This document shows, piece by piece, positions 1 through 8,198 of a stretch of DNA of 64,000 bases. A model generated the notes under the pieces. It saw only the letters and a program-made list of their open reading frames with translations, was not told the DNA's origin and searched no databases. Numbering within the stretch: the stretch's first letter is position 1; each line of letters opens with the position of its first letter. The DNA comes from Paraherbaspirillum soli. GTDB taxonomy: Bacteria > Pseudomonadota > Gammaproteobacteria > Burkholderiales > Burkholderiaceae_D. The stretch is from the NCBI RefSeq assembly GCF_042654985.1, contig NZ_JBHSMT010000026.1, forward strand, positions 124,001 to 188,000. Direction: 5' to 3'. Both the position numbers and the translations under genes were made by a program.

Positions 1-1
1 A

Positions 2-595
2 CGCTTCCGTGCGCAAGCCATGCAACAAGCGGTGCCGGTCGGTCAAGGCGGTATGGCAGCAATTCTGGGTTTATCAGACGACGATGTGCGTGCAGCGTGT
101 ATGGCAGCGGCGCAAGGTGAAATCGTTGAAGCGGTAAACTTTAATGCGCCGGCACAGGTTGTGATCGCCGGCCATAAGGCGGCAGTCGAACGCGCCTGTG
201 AAGCTGCTAAAGAAAAAGGTGCAAAACGCGCCTTGTCATTGCCGGTATCGGCCCCATTTCATTCTTCGTTGCTGAAGCCGGCGTCAGATCGCTTGCGTGA
301 ATATATGCAAGGATTGACGTTCGCAGCGCCGCAAATTGCACTTATCAACAATGTTGATGTAGCGATTGTTGATGATCCGGCCGGCATTAAAGATGCGTTG
401 GTGCGGCAAGCCGCCAGTCCGGTGCGCTGGGTTGAGACGATTCAGAAAATTGCAGCGGAAGGTGTCAGCCACGTGATCGAATGCGGTCCGGGTAAAGTTC
501 TTGCTGGCTTGACTAAGCGGATTAATGGGGATCTGATTGGCGATGCAATTGTCGATCAAGCGTCGCTGGAAAAAGTGCTGGAGGCATTGAAGTGA
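2..595 (+). CDS. fabD: Malonyl-CoA:ACP transacylase, C-terminal part (cut by window edge)
   Basis: Transfers malonyl from malonyl-CoA to acyl carrier protein, supplying the elongation substrate of fatty-acid synthesis in the cytoplasm. The open frame runs in from the left edge, so the N-terminal half with the GHSLGE-type nucleophile serine lies outside. What remains includes the PVSAPFHSSLL segment that carries the catalytic histidine, and the typical C-terminal ECGPGKVLAGL motif. The frame ends in TGA overlapping the GTG start of fabG, so the two are translationally coupled. Followed by fabG, acpP and fabF, the normal fab cluster. The identification is firm; only the start is unknown. Confidence 0.95.
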   Translation, partial: RFRAQAMQQAVPVGQGGMAAILGLSDDDVRAACMAAAQGEIVEAVNFNAPAQVVIAGHKAAVERACEAAKEKGAKRALSLPVSAPFHSSLLKPASDRLREYMQGLTFAAPQIALINNVDVAIVDDPAGIKDALVRQAASPVRWVETIQKIAAEGVSHVIECGPGKVLAGLTKRINGDLIGDAIVDQASLEKVLEALK

Positions 596-1362
596 TTTTG
601 CAAAATTCGAACTCACAAGATTTACAAGGGCAGGTGGCGCTGGTCACAGGCGCTTCGCGTGGTATCGGTCGAGCGATTGCGCTGGAGCTGCTTGCACGGG
701 GGGCCAAGGTTGTCGGCACGGCTACATCCGAGGCGGGCGCCGCAGCTATCACCGAATATTTGAACGCTGCTCAGCCTGATGGTGGCAAAGGTATTGTATT
801 GAATGTGAACGATGCCGCTGGCTGTGCCGCAGCGGTCGATCTGGCGCAAAAGGAATTTGGCGGTTTGTCGATTTTGGTCAATAACGCCGGAATTACGCAG
901 GATCAGCTGGCGATGCGGATGAAGGATGAAGAGTGGGACGCGGTCATCGCGACCAATTTGACAGCCGTCGCGCGTCTGTCGCGTGCAGTTCTGCGTGGGA
1001 TGATAAAAGCCAAGCATGGTCGTATCATTAACATCACGTCGGTGGTCGGTTCCGCCGGTAATCCAGGGCAAATGAATTATGCCGCCGCCAAGGCTGGCGT
1101 TTCCGGCATGAGCAGGGCTCTGGCGCGTGAGATCGGTAGTCGCAACATTACCGTCAATTGCGTTGCCCCAGGTTTTATTGACACCGATATGACCAAAGCG
1201 CTGGGTGAGCAACAAACCGCTGCGCTACTGCAGCAGATTCCGCTGGGACGACTTGGTGCGGCCGAGGATGTCGCTGCTGCGGTCGGTTTTCTGGCATCGC
1301 CGCAAGCCGGCTATATTACCGGCACCACATTGCATGTGAACGGTGGCATGTACATGGGCTGA
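592..1362 (+). CDS. fabG: 3-oxoacyl-ACP reductase
   Basis: NADPH-dependent reduction of 3-oxoacyl-ACP to 3-hydroxyacyl-ACP in fatty-acid elongation. A short-chain dehydrogenase of 256 aa: cofactor motif GASRGIG at about residues 20-26, NNAG at 97-100, and catalytic Ser150, Tyr163 and Lys167 (Y-x3-K). The C-terminal segment YITGTTLHVNGGMYMG is typical of FabG. The start is GTG overlapping the fabD stop codon. This gives about 10 residues more than E. coli FabG ahead of the Rossmann fold, so the exact start is slightly uncertain. About 200 bp separate it from acpP. Confidence 0.95.
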   Translation: MILQNSNSQDLQGQVALVTGASRGIGRAIALELLARGAKVVGTATSEAGAAAITEYLNAAQPDGGKGIVLNVNDAAGCAAAVDLAQKEFGGLSILVNNAGITQDQLAMRMKDEEWDAVIATNLTAVARLSRAVLRGMIKAKHGRIINITSVVGSAGNPGQMNYAAAKAGVSGMSRALAREIGSRNITVNCVAPGFIDTDMTKALGEQQTAALLQQIPLGRLGAAEDVAAAVGFLASPQAGYITGTTLHVNGGMYMG

Positions 1363-1524
1363 TGAAGGGGCTATTTGTCGGGCGGTTGGTGCTGTTTTAT
1401 GCGCCAAAGATGCTTACAGCCAATTCATGAGTTAAACGTAAGAAACATTTATTTGGATACTTTTGGCAGAGTTTTTTTAATTATTAAAGACTCATGTTGA
1501 AAGTAAATTTTCACTGCGCAAACC

Positions 1525-1533
1525 TGCTAAAAT
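1525..1533 (+). promoter_or_regulatory. Possible extended -10 promoter of acpP
   Basis: TGC followed by TAAAAT, 35 bp upstream of the acpP start codon, fits an extended -10 element. No good -35 hexamer at 16-18 bp is visible. The surrounding 205 bp between fabG and acpP hold no gene, and an independent acpP promoter is common because ACP is needed in large amounts. Inference from motif and position only. Confidence 0.4.
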
Positions 1534-1567
1534 GCGCGCACTTTCTGTAACCTAATGGAGGCATCAC

Positions 1568-1810
1568 ATGTCCGATATCGAACAACGCGTTAAAAAAATC
1601 GTCGCTGAGCAACTGGGCGTCGCAGAAGCTGACATCAAGATCGAATCGTCGTTTGTTGACGATCTGGGCGCTGATTCGCTCGACACAGTTGAGTTGGTGA
1701 TGGCACTGGAAGACGAATTCGAAATGGAAATTCCGGACGAGCAGGCTGAGAAGATCACTACAGTGCAGCAAGCTATCGATTATGCGAAGGCCCACGTTAA
1801 AGCGGCGTAA
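1568..1810 (+). CDS. acpP: Acyl carrier protein
   Basis: Small acidic carrier (80 aa) that holds growing acyl chains on a phosphopantetheine arm. The attachment site is the conserved DSL motif, Ser37 in GADSLDT. It is rich in Asp and Glu, with the four-helix pattern of bacterial ACP. A good ribosome site (TGGAGG) precedes the ATG. The enzyme that loads the arm, AcpS, is encoded at 15.1 kb in this window. Located between fabG and fabF as usual. Length and sequence match the family throughout. Confidence 0.97.
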   Translation: MSDIEQRVKKIVAEQLGVAEADIKIESSFVDDLGADSLDTVELVMALEDEFEMEIPDEQAEKITTVQQAIDYAKAHVKAA

Positions 1811-1840
1811 GCTAGCTTTGAACGTATCCAGGAGAACCTC

Positions 1841-3082
1841 TTGAGCCGCACACGTGAACGTCGCGTTGTGATAACTGGCCTGGGTTGCATTTCCCCGGTC
1901 GGCAATACCATTGCCGACGCATGGAGTGCAATTACCTCAGGTAAATCAGGTATCGCAACCATCACCAAGTTTGACGCCTCTGCTTTTTCCACGCATTTCG
2001 CGGGGGAAGTGAAGGGCTTCAATATCGAAGATTACATTCCTGCCAAAGAAGCCCGGCATATGGATACTTTTATCCACTATGGCATGGCGGCGGGAATGCA
2101 GGCGATGCAAGACAGCGGTCTCGAAGTGACCGAAGCCAATGCCGAGCGCATTGGCGTCATCGTTGGCTCTGGCATTGGCGGCTTGCCGCTGATTGAAGAA
2201 ACGCACGCCGAACTGACCAATCGCGGTCCGCGTCGGATCAGTCCGTTTTTTATTCCAGCTTCGATTATCAATATGATCTCGGGTAATCTGTCGATCAAAT
2301 ATGGTCTTAAAGGACCGAATTTGGCGATCGTGACAGCTTGCACCACAGGTTTGCATTGCATCGGTGCTGCCGGTCGCATGATTCAATACGGCGATGCCGA
2401 TGTCATGATCGCAGGCGGTGCTGAATCGAGCGTGTCCCCACTCGGCGTCGGCGGTTTTGCTTCAGCACGTGCATTGTCATCGCGGAATGACGATCCGGCT
2501 ACCGCATCCCGTCCATGGGACAAGGACCGCGATGGTTTTGTGTTGGGTGAAGGTGCTGGTGTGCTGGTGCTCGAAGAATATGAGCATGCCAAGGCGCGTG
2601 GCGCCAAGATTTATGCGGAGCTACTCGGTTTTGGCATGAGTGGCGATGCTTATCACATTACTGCGCCTAGTCTGGATGGTCCTCGCCGTTGCGTTGCTAG
2701 CGCGTTGCGTGATGCGGGCATCAATGGTGATCAAGTGCAATATCTGAATGCGCACGGTACGTCAACGCCGCTTGGTGATAAAAACGAAACTGAAGCAATC
2801 AAGGCAGCTTTCGGAGATCACGCATACAAGTTGGTTGTGAATTCGACCAAGTCGATGACCGGTCATTTGTTGGGCGGTGCTGGTGGGCTGGAGTCGGTGT
2901 TTACTGTGTTGGCCGTGCATAATCAGGTTTCCCCGCCAACCACTAACATTTTCAACCAAGATCCTGAATGCGATCTTGATTACTGCGCTAACACAGCGCG
3001 GGACATGAAAATCGATATTGCCGTCAAAAATTCATTCGGTTTTGGCGGCACTAACGGCACCTTAATTTTTGGCAAAGTTTAG
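1841..3082 (+). CDS. fabF: 3-oxoacyl-ACP synthase II
   Basis: Condensing enzyme (413 aa) that elongates acyl-ACP with malonyl-ACP. The thiolase-fold active-site residues are visible: Cys167 in TACTTGLH, the histidine of NAHGTSTPLGD and the histidine of MTGHLLGGAGG. The C-terminal NSFGFGGTNGTLIF is conserved. The start is TTG at 1841, set by a GGAGA ribosome site 6-7 bp upstream and by the N-terminal RRVVITGLGCISPVG block. It lies 30 bp after acpP and is probably cotranscribed with it. Confidence 0.96.
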   Translation: MSRTRERRVVITGLGCISPVGNTIADAWSAITSGKSGIATITKFDASAFSTHFAGEVKGFNIEDYIPAKEARHMDTFIHYGMAAGMQAMQDSGLEVTEANAERIGVIVGSGIGGLPLIEETHAELTNRGPRRISPFFIPASIINMISGNLSIKYGLKGPNLAIVTACTTGLHCIGAAGRMIQYGDADVMIAGGAESSVSPLGVGGFASARALSSRNDDPATASRPWDKDRDGFVLGEGAGVLVLEEYEHAKARGAKIYAELLGFGMSGDAYHITAPSLDGPRRCVASALRDAGINGDQVQYLNAHGTSTPLGDKNETEAIKAAFGDHAYKLVVNSTKSMTGHLLGGAGGLESVFTVLAVHNQVSPPTTNIFNQDPECDLDYCANTARDMKIDIAVKNSFGFGGTNGTLIFGKV

Positions 3083-3148
3083 CCAACTGCGACAATGCTC
3101 GAGCTGGCGTCCAAGGATGTCAGTTCGAGAGGTGGTTTAAGGACTGCC

Positions 3149-3649
3149 ATGTCAATTGCCATATCTGCCACGATCAAGCCTTCCAAAATATTGCTGGCAA
3201 TGATAGCAATGCAATGTTTGATGGTCGCGGCAATTGGCATATTGGTCGGGGTCGGAATTGTTGGGCCCCTTACGCTTGCTGGCCGCCTTGGTCTTGCAGC
3301 GATTTGCCTGCTGGGGGCGTTGTTCGGCATAGTTCATTACTGCCGCAGCAGCCGGCCTGTCAGAATAGATATCTCTGGCACTGGTCAAATTCGGATAGCC
3401 GATATTGCCCTTAAAAGGACTGTGACAGCGTTACCAAAAATGCCGCTGGTAGCGCATTTGCTTGGAGGGTCTACACTCTGGGCGCATTTGCTGCTGCTGC
3501 GCTTCCGATTGGATGGTGGCCAAGTCAGAACAATCGCTATACTGCCTGATTGTGTTCCTGACGAAATTTTTAGAGCTTTGTCGGTAGCATGTCGCTGGAT
3601 AGCTTTACGCACACATGCGGCGGATCCGGATGGGCTTGCTGATGAGTAG
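3149..3649 (+). CDS. Small membrane protein of YgfX/CptA type
   Basis: A 166-residue protein with two closely spaced hydrophobic helices (about residues 14-36 and 45-64), then a soluble C-terminal part of about 100 residues. This resembles the YgfX (CptA) layout, and an uncharacterised gene of this kind often sits between fabF and rpoE in betaproteobacteria. Function is not established here; assignment rests on topology, size and position. The ATG at 3149 is preceded by AAGGA at good spacing. An ATG 54 bp further upstream is in frame but has no ribosome site. Confidence 0.6.
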   Translation: MSIAISATIKPSKILLAMIAMQCLMVAAIGILVGVGIVGPLTLAGRLGLAAICLLGALFGIVHYCRSSRPVRIDISGTGQIRIADIALKRTVTALPKMPLVAHLLGGSTLWAHLLLLRFRLDGGQVRTIAILPDCVPDEIFRALSVACRWIALRTHAADPDGLADE

Positions 3650-3730
3650 CGATTTCGTTGAACTTATGGCATTGCTATTCGACTGTATTCTGGTTCGTGC
3701 AGCCACAGCAAACAAACAAGGGAATGGGGA

Positions 3731-4333
3731 TTGACGACAGAACGCGAAATTGATCAACTGCTTGTCGAACGCGTTCAGCGTGGCGATAAGAAGGCGTTCG
3801 AGCTCTTGGTTATCAAATACCAACGAAAGCTTATGCGCCTTGTGTTGCGGCTGGTTCGCGATCAGGCAGAGGCTGAGGATGTTGTGCAGGAAGCTTTTAT
3901 CAAAGCTTACCGGGCGCTGCCTCAGTTTAGGGGCGATTCTGCGTTTTATACCTGGCTGTACCGGATCGGTATTAACACCGCCAAAAATTATTTGGTGACG
4001 CAAGGGCGCAGAGCGCCGACATCAACCGAAGCAAATTCAGAAGAAGCAGAAACTTTTGACGATGGCGAGCAACTAAGGGATATAAATACTCCCGAGTCTT
4101 TGCTGGCCACCAAACAGATTGCACAAACCGTGAATGTCGCGATGGAGGCTTTGCCGGCGGAATTGCGTACTGCAATTACTCTGCGCGAGATCGAGGGCTT
4201 GAGCTATGACGAAATTGCGGAGGCAATGGGATGTCCGATTGGCACAGTACGTAGTCGAATATTTAGAGCACGGGAAGCTATCGCAGATAAGTTGAGGCCG
4301 TTGTTGGGTACGGCAATCGACAAACGTTGGTAA
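3731..4333 (+). CDS. rpoE: ECF sigma factor RpoE (sigma-E)
   Basis: Extracytoplasmic-stress sigma factor, 200 aa. The region 2 core DVVQEAFIKAYRALPQFRGD is close to E. coli RpoE, as is the region 4 helix-turn-helix (LREIEGLSYDEIAEAMGC, then GTVRSRIFRAREAI). The start is TTG at 3731 with AAGGGA upstream, matching the family N terminus ending in LVERVQRGDKKAF. It is followed by its anti-sigma factor rseA, the regulator rseB and the periplasmic protease degP, so the whole control unit is in one operon. Confidence 0.95.
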   Translation: MTTEREIDQLLVERVQRGDKKAFELLVIKYQRKLMRLVLRLVRDQAEAEDVVQEAFIKAYRALPQFRGDSAFYTWLYRIGINTAKNYLVTQGRRAPTSTEANSEEAETFDDGEQLRDINTPESLLATKQIAQTVNVAMEALPAELRTAITLREIEGLSYDEIAEAMGCPIGTVRSRIFRAREAIADKLRPLLGTAIDKRW

Positions 4334-4391
4334 AACAAGATAGCGGTTTTTCGGGAACGAAGGGGTTGGCCAGGTTTTAACTAGGTGACTT

Positions 4392-5009
4392 ATGAATACC
4401 AAAGAAATGACCCAAGAGCAGATTTCTGCCTTGGTTGACGGTGAGTTGCCCAGTGCCTATGTGGATACGGCGTTGGCAGCATTGCGTCAAACAGAGGGTC
4501 GCGAGACATGGGATGTTTATCACAAGGTAGGCGATATTTTGCGTTCTGACGATATGGCGCTAACCATGAGTCAAGATTTTATGTCGCGAATGATGGCGCG
4601 ACTGGATGCCGAGCCGGCGATCGTTGCTGCGCCCTTGGTTGCTGCACCGATGCTGTCCGAGCAGGTTGCAGTCAATGGTGGCAACGTCATCGGTAGCATT
4701 GGCAATAAGCGTGCGATCAAACGCTTTGCGCTACCAGGAATGGCTGCCTTGGCAGCCGCGGCGGCAGTGGTGTTTATTACGGTGCCTCACGTCGCGATGG
4801 TTAATAGTTCAACACCTGCTGCTGGAGTGACATCGCCGCAACTTGCATTGGCATCTGCTGCCAGCGTAAATGTCCCGCATTCCGGGGAAGTGTTGCGTGA
4901 CCCGCGGATGGATGAATACCTATTGGCGCATCAGCGTTTCTCTCCTTCCTTGTACAGCACTGCGCAATACGCGCGCTCCGCCACATTTGCTCCTGATGCT
5001 GATAAATAA
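4392..5009 (+). CDS. rseA: Anti-sigma-E factor RseA
   Basis: Inner-membrane anti-sigma factor, 205 aa. The cytoplasmic N-terminal domain (about 1-75) has the RseA-type EQISALVDGELP opening, expected to clamp RpoE. A single hydrophobic helix lies at about residues 113-135, followed by a periplasmic tail. In the known pathway, regulated proteolysis of RseA frees RpoE, and RseB binds the periplasmic side. It sits 58 bp after rpoE and one base before rseB, in line with a stoichiometric regulatory operon. The sequence outside the N-terminal domain is weakly conserved, which is normal for the family. Confidence 0.9.
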   Translation: MNTKEMTQEQISALVDGELPSAYVDTALAALRQTEGRETWDVYHKVGDILRSDDMALTMSQDFMSRMMARLDAEPAIVAAPLVAAPMLSEQVAVNGGNVIGSIGNKRAIKRFALPGMAALAAAAAVVFITVPHVAMVNSSTPAAGVTSPQLALASAASVNVPHSGEVLRDPRMDEYLLAHQRFSPSLYSTAQYARSATFAPDADK

Positions 5010-5010
5010 T

Positions 5011-6030
5011 ATGCGGCAGACTCAAGTCTTGCTTCGATTTGTTCTTCTTTTGTCGACATTCATCATGCTTTCCGCGCAAGCGGAAAGCGTTGATGCTAAC
5101 AATGTCGCTGACAAGCAGGAGGCGCAGGCCCTGCTAAAAAAAATCCAATCGGCAGCGCAAAAGCTAAATTATTCCGGCACGTTTATTTACCAGCAGTCGA
5201 ATCAAATACGGACTTCACGTATTACACATGTGTTGGAAGGTAAAAACGAAATCGAGAAGCTGGAAGTGTTGGATGGCCAGCCGCGAGAATACATCCGGCG
5301 CAACGAAGATGTAACCTGCTATATCCCCGAAACCAAAACCAAATTGGTAGAAACGCGTGTCACGCAAGACGCATTTCCGGCTATTTTGGCCGCACTCCCT
5401 GCTGATTTAACCGATTACTACAATGTGAAAATGGCCGAGACAGGGCGTGTTGCCGGCTACGATTGTCAGGCGGTATTGCTCGAGCCAAAAGACAATATGC
5501 GCTACGGTTACAAGCTATGGGCCGAGAAAAATACCGGCCTATTGTTGCGGGCGCAAACCCTTAACGGGAAAAATGAAATCGTCGAACAAATTTCGTTTAC
5601 CCAAATTGGCATCGGTAATATCGATCACAGTCGTGTCAGGTCGAGTTTTGGCAATACCAGTGGTTGGCATACTGAAAGCAGCATCATGAACCCTGCTAAC
5701 CTGAACGAATGGACCGTCACTGGCATGCCGCTCGGATTCAAAAAAGTCCGCGAGTTGAAGCGCATGGTCACCGATGCACCGGCGCAGAATTCTGCTGGCG
5801 GCCAGGTAATCCGTCGCGAAGTTTCGCAACTCGTATTTTCGGATGGTCTCGCCGCGATTTCAATATTTATTGAACCGGGTACTCAAAGTCGTACTGAAGG
5901 CTCGCTGCAGCAGGGAGCATTAAATGTTGTGGGTAAGCGGCAAGGCGACTTCTGGCTGACGATTGTCGGCGAGGTGCCATCCGCCGCGATTAGGCAAGTG
6001 GCCAATTCTATTGAACTTAAAAGTAAATAA
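5011..6030 (+). CDS. rseB: Sigma-E regulatory protein RseB/MucB
   Basis: Periplasmic regulator (339 aa) that protects RseA from cleavage and responds to mislocalised envelope components. A signal peptide is visible (MRQTQ, hydrophobic core, cleavage after SAQA at about residue 24). The mature protein has the MucB/RseB pattern, including the N-terminal block LNYSGTFIYQQSNQ and a central part with RYGYKLWAEKNTGLLLRAQ. The ATG at 5011 was chosen because it begins the signal peptide. The frame is open much further upstream, but that part overlaps rseA and is not plausible protein. It lies 6 bp before degP. Confidence 0.92.
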   Translation: MRQTQVLLRFVLLLSTFIMLSAQAESVDANNVADKQEAQALLKKIQSAAQKLNYSGTFIYQQSNQIRTSRITHVLEGKNEIEKLEVLDGQPREYIRRNEDVTCYIPETKTKLVETRVTQDAFPAILAALPADLTDYYNVKMAETGRVAGYDCQAVLLEPKDNMRYGYKLWAEKNTGLLLRAQTLNGKNEIVEQISFTQIGIGNIDHSRVRSSFGNTSGWHTESSIMNPANLNEWTVTGMPLGFKKVRELKRMVTDAPAQNSAGGQVIRREVSQLVFSDGLAAISIFIEPGTQSRTEGSLQQGALNVVGKRQGDFWLTIVGEVPSAAIRQVANSIELKSK

Positions 6031-6036
6031 TATTCT

Positions 6037-7527
6037 ATGAAAATGATTAGCCCTGTTCGTCATGTTCTGTCTGTTATGGTGGTCGGTGCGGCCGCCTCTT
6101 TTTTTGTTCCAGCGATAACTGGTCTGAGCCCGGTGGCAGCGGCAGCACCGCTGGCCGAGTTGCCGGACTTTACTGAGATTATCAATAAAGACGGCCCGGC
6201 AGTTGTCAATATTCGGACCACTGAAAAAGTGAAGGACCGCTCGTCCCAAGCCGATTCCGGCGATCCAAGCGATGAAGAAATGCAGGAATTTTTCCGGCGT
6301 TTCTTCGGTGTTCCGGTCCCTAACGCGCCGCGCCAAGCACCAAGCCCGCGCAATCGCAGACCAGCTCCCAAGCAGCCACAGGAAGAAGTGCCGCGCGGTG
6401 TCGGTTCCGGTTTCATCATCTCGGCTGATGGCTATGTGATGACCAATGCTCACGTGGTCGATGGCGCCAGTGACGTGTATGTGACGCTGACCGATAAGCG
6501 GGAATTCAAGGCCAAAGTCATTGGCTCCGATGCCCGCACCGATGTGGCGCTGTTGAAGATCGATGGCAATAACCTGCCGCGCTTGACGATCGGCGACTCC
6601 GACAAGATCAAGGTTGGCGAGTGGGTATTGGCTATCGGTTCGCCATTCGGCCTGGAAAATACCGTGACGAAGGGGATTGTTTCTGCGAAGTCGCGTGATA
6701 CTGGCGACTATCTGCCGTTGATTCAAACCGATGTGGCGGTCAATCCAGGTAATTCCGGCGGACCGCTCATTAATTTGCGCGGTGAAGTGATTGGTATTAA
6801 CTCGCAAATTTATAGCAAATCCGGCGGCTTTATGGGGATTTCATTTGCCGTGCCGATTGACGAGGCAATGCGGGTTTCCGAACAGTTGAAGGCATCCGGC
6901 AAGGTTACTCGTGGCCGGATCGGCGTGCAAATCGGCGAAGTCACCAAGGATGTGGCTGAATCGCTTGGTTTGCCGAAAGCCGAAGGTGCATTGGTCGCAC
7001 GGGTTGAGTCCGACGGCCCGGCTGCCAAGGCAGGGTTGCAAGCCGGCGACATCATCCTCAAATTTAACGGTGCCGCGATTGAAAAAGCTAGCGATCTTCC
7101 GCGCTTGGTGGGTAATACCAAGCCTGGAGCGCATGGCACGATCAGCGTTTGGCGCAAGGGTGCGAGCCGCGATTTTCCTGTGACTATTACCGAACTCGTA
7201 GCGGAAAAGGTCGCGCTGGACGATGATAAAAAACATAAGAAAGAGCAAGCCGCAAATGCATTGGGTCTGGTTGTCAGTGACTTGAGCGACGCGCAGAAGA
7301 AAGAGCTTGGTGTTGATGCCGGTGTCTTGGTTGAGTCGGTGGAGGGCAGTGCGGCGCGGGTTGGTTTGCGCGCTGGAGATGTGATCCAACGCTTGAACAA
7401 TACTGACGTCAAGGATGCCAAACAATTTAATGCCTTGGTCGCGAAGCTGGAGTTGAAGAAAATGGCTGTGGTGTTGGTACGGCGTGGCGAATCGTCGCAA
7501 TTCGTGCCGCTGCGACCAAATAGCTGA
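6037..7527 (+). CDS. degP: Periplasmic serine protease DegP/MucD
   Basis: Do-type HtrA protease/chaperone, 496 aa, which degrades misfolded envelope proteins and is a typical member of the sigma-E response. An N-terminal signal sequence ends near residue 36. The catalytic triad is His139 (TNAHVVDG), Asp169 (DARTDVALLKI) and Ser240 (NPGNSGGPL). Two PDZ domains follow, at about 295-385 and 405-490. The Pro- and basic-rich insert around residues 95-120 is the LA-loop region found in Do proteases. A strong terminator follows, ending the rpoE operon. Confidence 0.94.
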   Translation: MKMISPVRHVLSVMVVGAAASFFVPAITGLSPVAAAAPLAELPDFTEIINKDGPAVVNIRTTEKVKDRSSQADSGDPSDEEMQEFFRRFFGVPVPNAPRQAPSPRNRRPAPKQPQEEVPRGVGSGFIISADGYVMTNAHVVDGASDVYVTLTDKREFKAKVIGSDARTDVALLKIDGNNLPRLTIGDSDKIKVGEWVLAIGSPFGLENTVTKGIVSAKSRDTGDYLPLIQTDVAVNPGNSGGPLINLRGEVIGINSQIYSKSGGFMGISFAVPIDEAMRVSEQLKASGKVTRGRIGVQIGEVTKDVAESLGLPKAEGALVARVESDGPAAKAGLQAGDIILKFNGAAIEKASDLPRLVGNTKPGAHGTISVWRKGASRDFPVTITELVAEKVALDDDKKHKKEQAANALGLVVSDLSDAQKKELGVDAGVLVESVEGSAARVGLRAGDVIQRLNNTDVKDAKQFNALVAKLELKKMAVVLVRRGESSQFVPLRPNS

Positions 7528-7557
7528 AGCAGTAAATCTGAATGCAGTCCAGCTGAG

Positions 7558-7590
7558 GCTGCAGATCTTAAAGGTCTGCAGCTTTTTTAT
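7558..7590 (+). terminator. Intrinsic terminator after degP
   Basis: GCTGCAGATC pairs with GGTCTGCAGC (one G-U pair) around a 5-base loop and is followed by TTTTTTAT. It lies 30 bp after the degP stop codon and closes the rpoE-degP operon. Confidence 0.85.
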
Positions 7591-7643
7591 CGACTGTTGA
7601 CGGCTTCATGTTCGGCACCGGCTTGGAAAAGGATTGCACTCTC

Positions 7644-7916
7644 ATGTCGAAGCATCACTTTATTATTTATAGTCGTTCTTACTGTCACCTGTGCGACGAC
7701 ATGTTGGAGGCATTGCATAAGCTGCGAGCGGCGGATGGCGATGGTGCACATCGGTTTACTGTTGAGCTGATTGATGTCGATGCGGATCCTGAACTGCTTG
7801 CCCAGTATGATGAAATGGTGCCGGTATTACTGGGAAGTAAGGATGGGCAAGCGGCGATGCAACTCTGTCATTATTTTCTTGATGTGGAGAAAGTGAAGGC
7901 TTTTTTGAGAGGGTGA
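7644..7916 (+). CDS. Glutaredoxin-like (DUF836) protein
   Basis: Small thioredoxin-fold protein of 90 aa with the N-terminal pattern of a beta strand, then a redox CxxC (SYCHLCDD), an alpha helix and a cis-Pro-type MVPVLL. This fits the glutaredoxin-like DUF836 family, often encoded between degP and lepA in betaproteobacteria. Its physiological partner is unknown. The ATG at 7644 is preceded by AAAGGA (about 10 bp). An upstream in-frame ATG at 7608 would add 12 residues but overlaps the terminator edge and lacks a ribosome site. Confidence 0.8.
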   Translation: MSKHHFIIYSRSYCHLCDDMLEALHKLRAADGDGAHRFTVELIDVDADPELLAQYDEMVPVLLGSKDGQAAMQLCHYFLDVEKVKAFLRG

Positions 7917-8133
7917 CGCGGAATAGAGTTTTTTTATGCTCCCGTCAGTACTTAAAGTATGTGTTCTATATAGCCTCTTTTGTAAGCAATATTGGGATAT
8001 GCATAGGGGAGTATGCTGGCTTTTTGCTTTGCTGCTTTCCTTGATATACTGCCCGCTGAAATCCCATGACCTGTGATTTGTCGGTTTTCCCCTCTGAAAT
8101 CCGGTAAAATGGCGGCACTGAATAACCTGTCAT

Positions 8134-8182
8134 AAAAGGCGCTCGCCTGGGCGGCAATAGCCCGGCTCAGAGCGCCTTTTTT
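8134..8182 (+). terminator. Strong terminator-like hairpin directly upstream of lepA
   Basis: AAAAGGCGCTC (8134-8144) pairs perfectly with GAGCGCCTTTT (8170-8180). An additional inner GC-rich stem is possible, and the U-tract continues to 8182. It ends only 16 bp before the lepA ATG, so it cannot simply end the previous unit without affecting lepA; see the findings. Upstream, 7917-8133 holds no gene. A TAAAAT at 8105-8110 could be a -10 element, but I see no convincing -35. Confidence 0.7.
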
Positions 8183-8198
8183 GTAATCGCGTCTGTCA

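Noticed and set aside
3660..3700. Possible sigma-E-type promoter (GAACTT) upstream of rpoE
   Set aside because: GAACTT is present at 3660-3665, but no TCTGA-like -10 occurs at 15-17 bp, so the match is not better than chance.
5920..6807. Minus-strand open frame (295 codons) opposite degP
   Set aside because: Shadow of the DegP coding sequence; His/Asn/Arg-rich translation without motifs.
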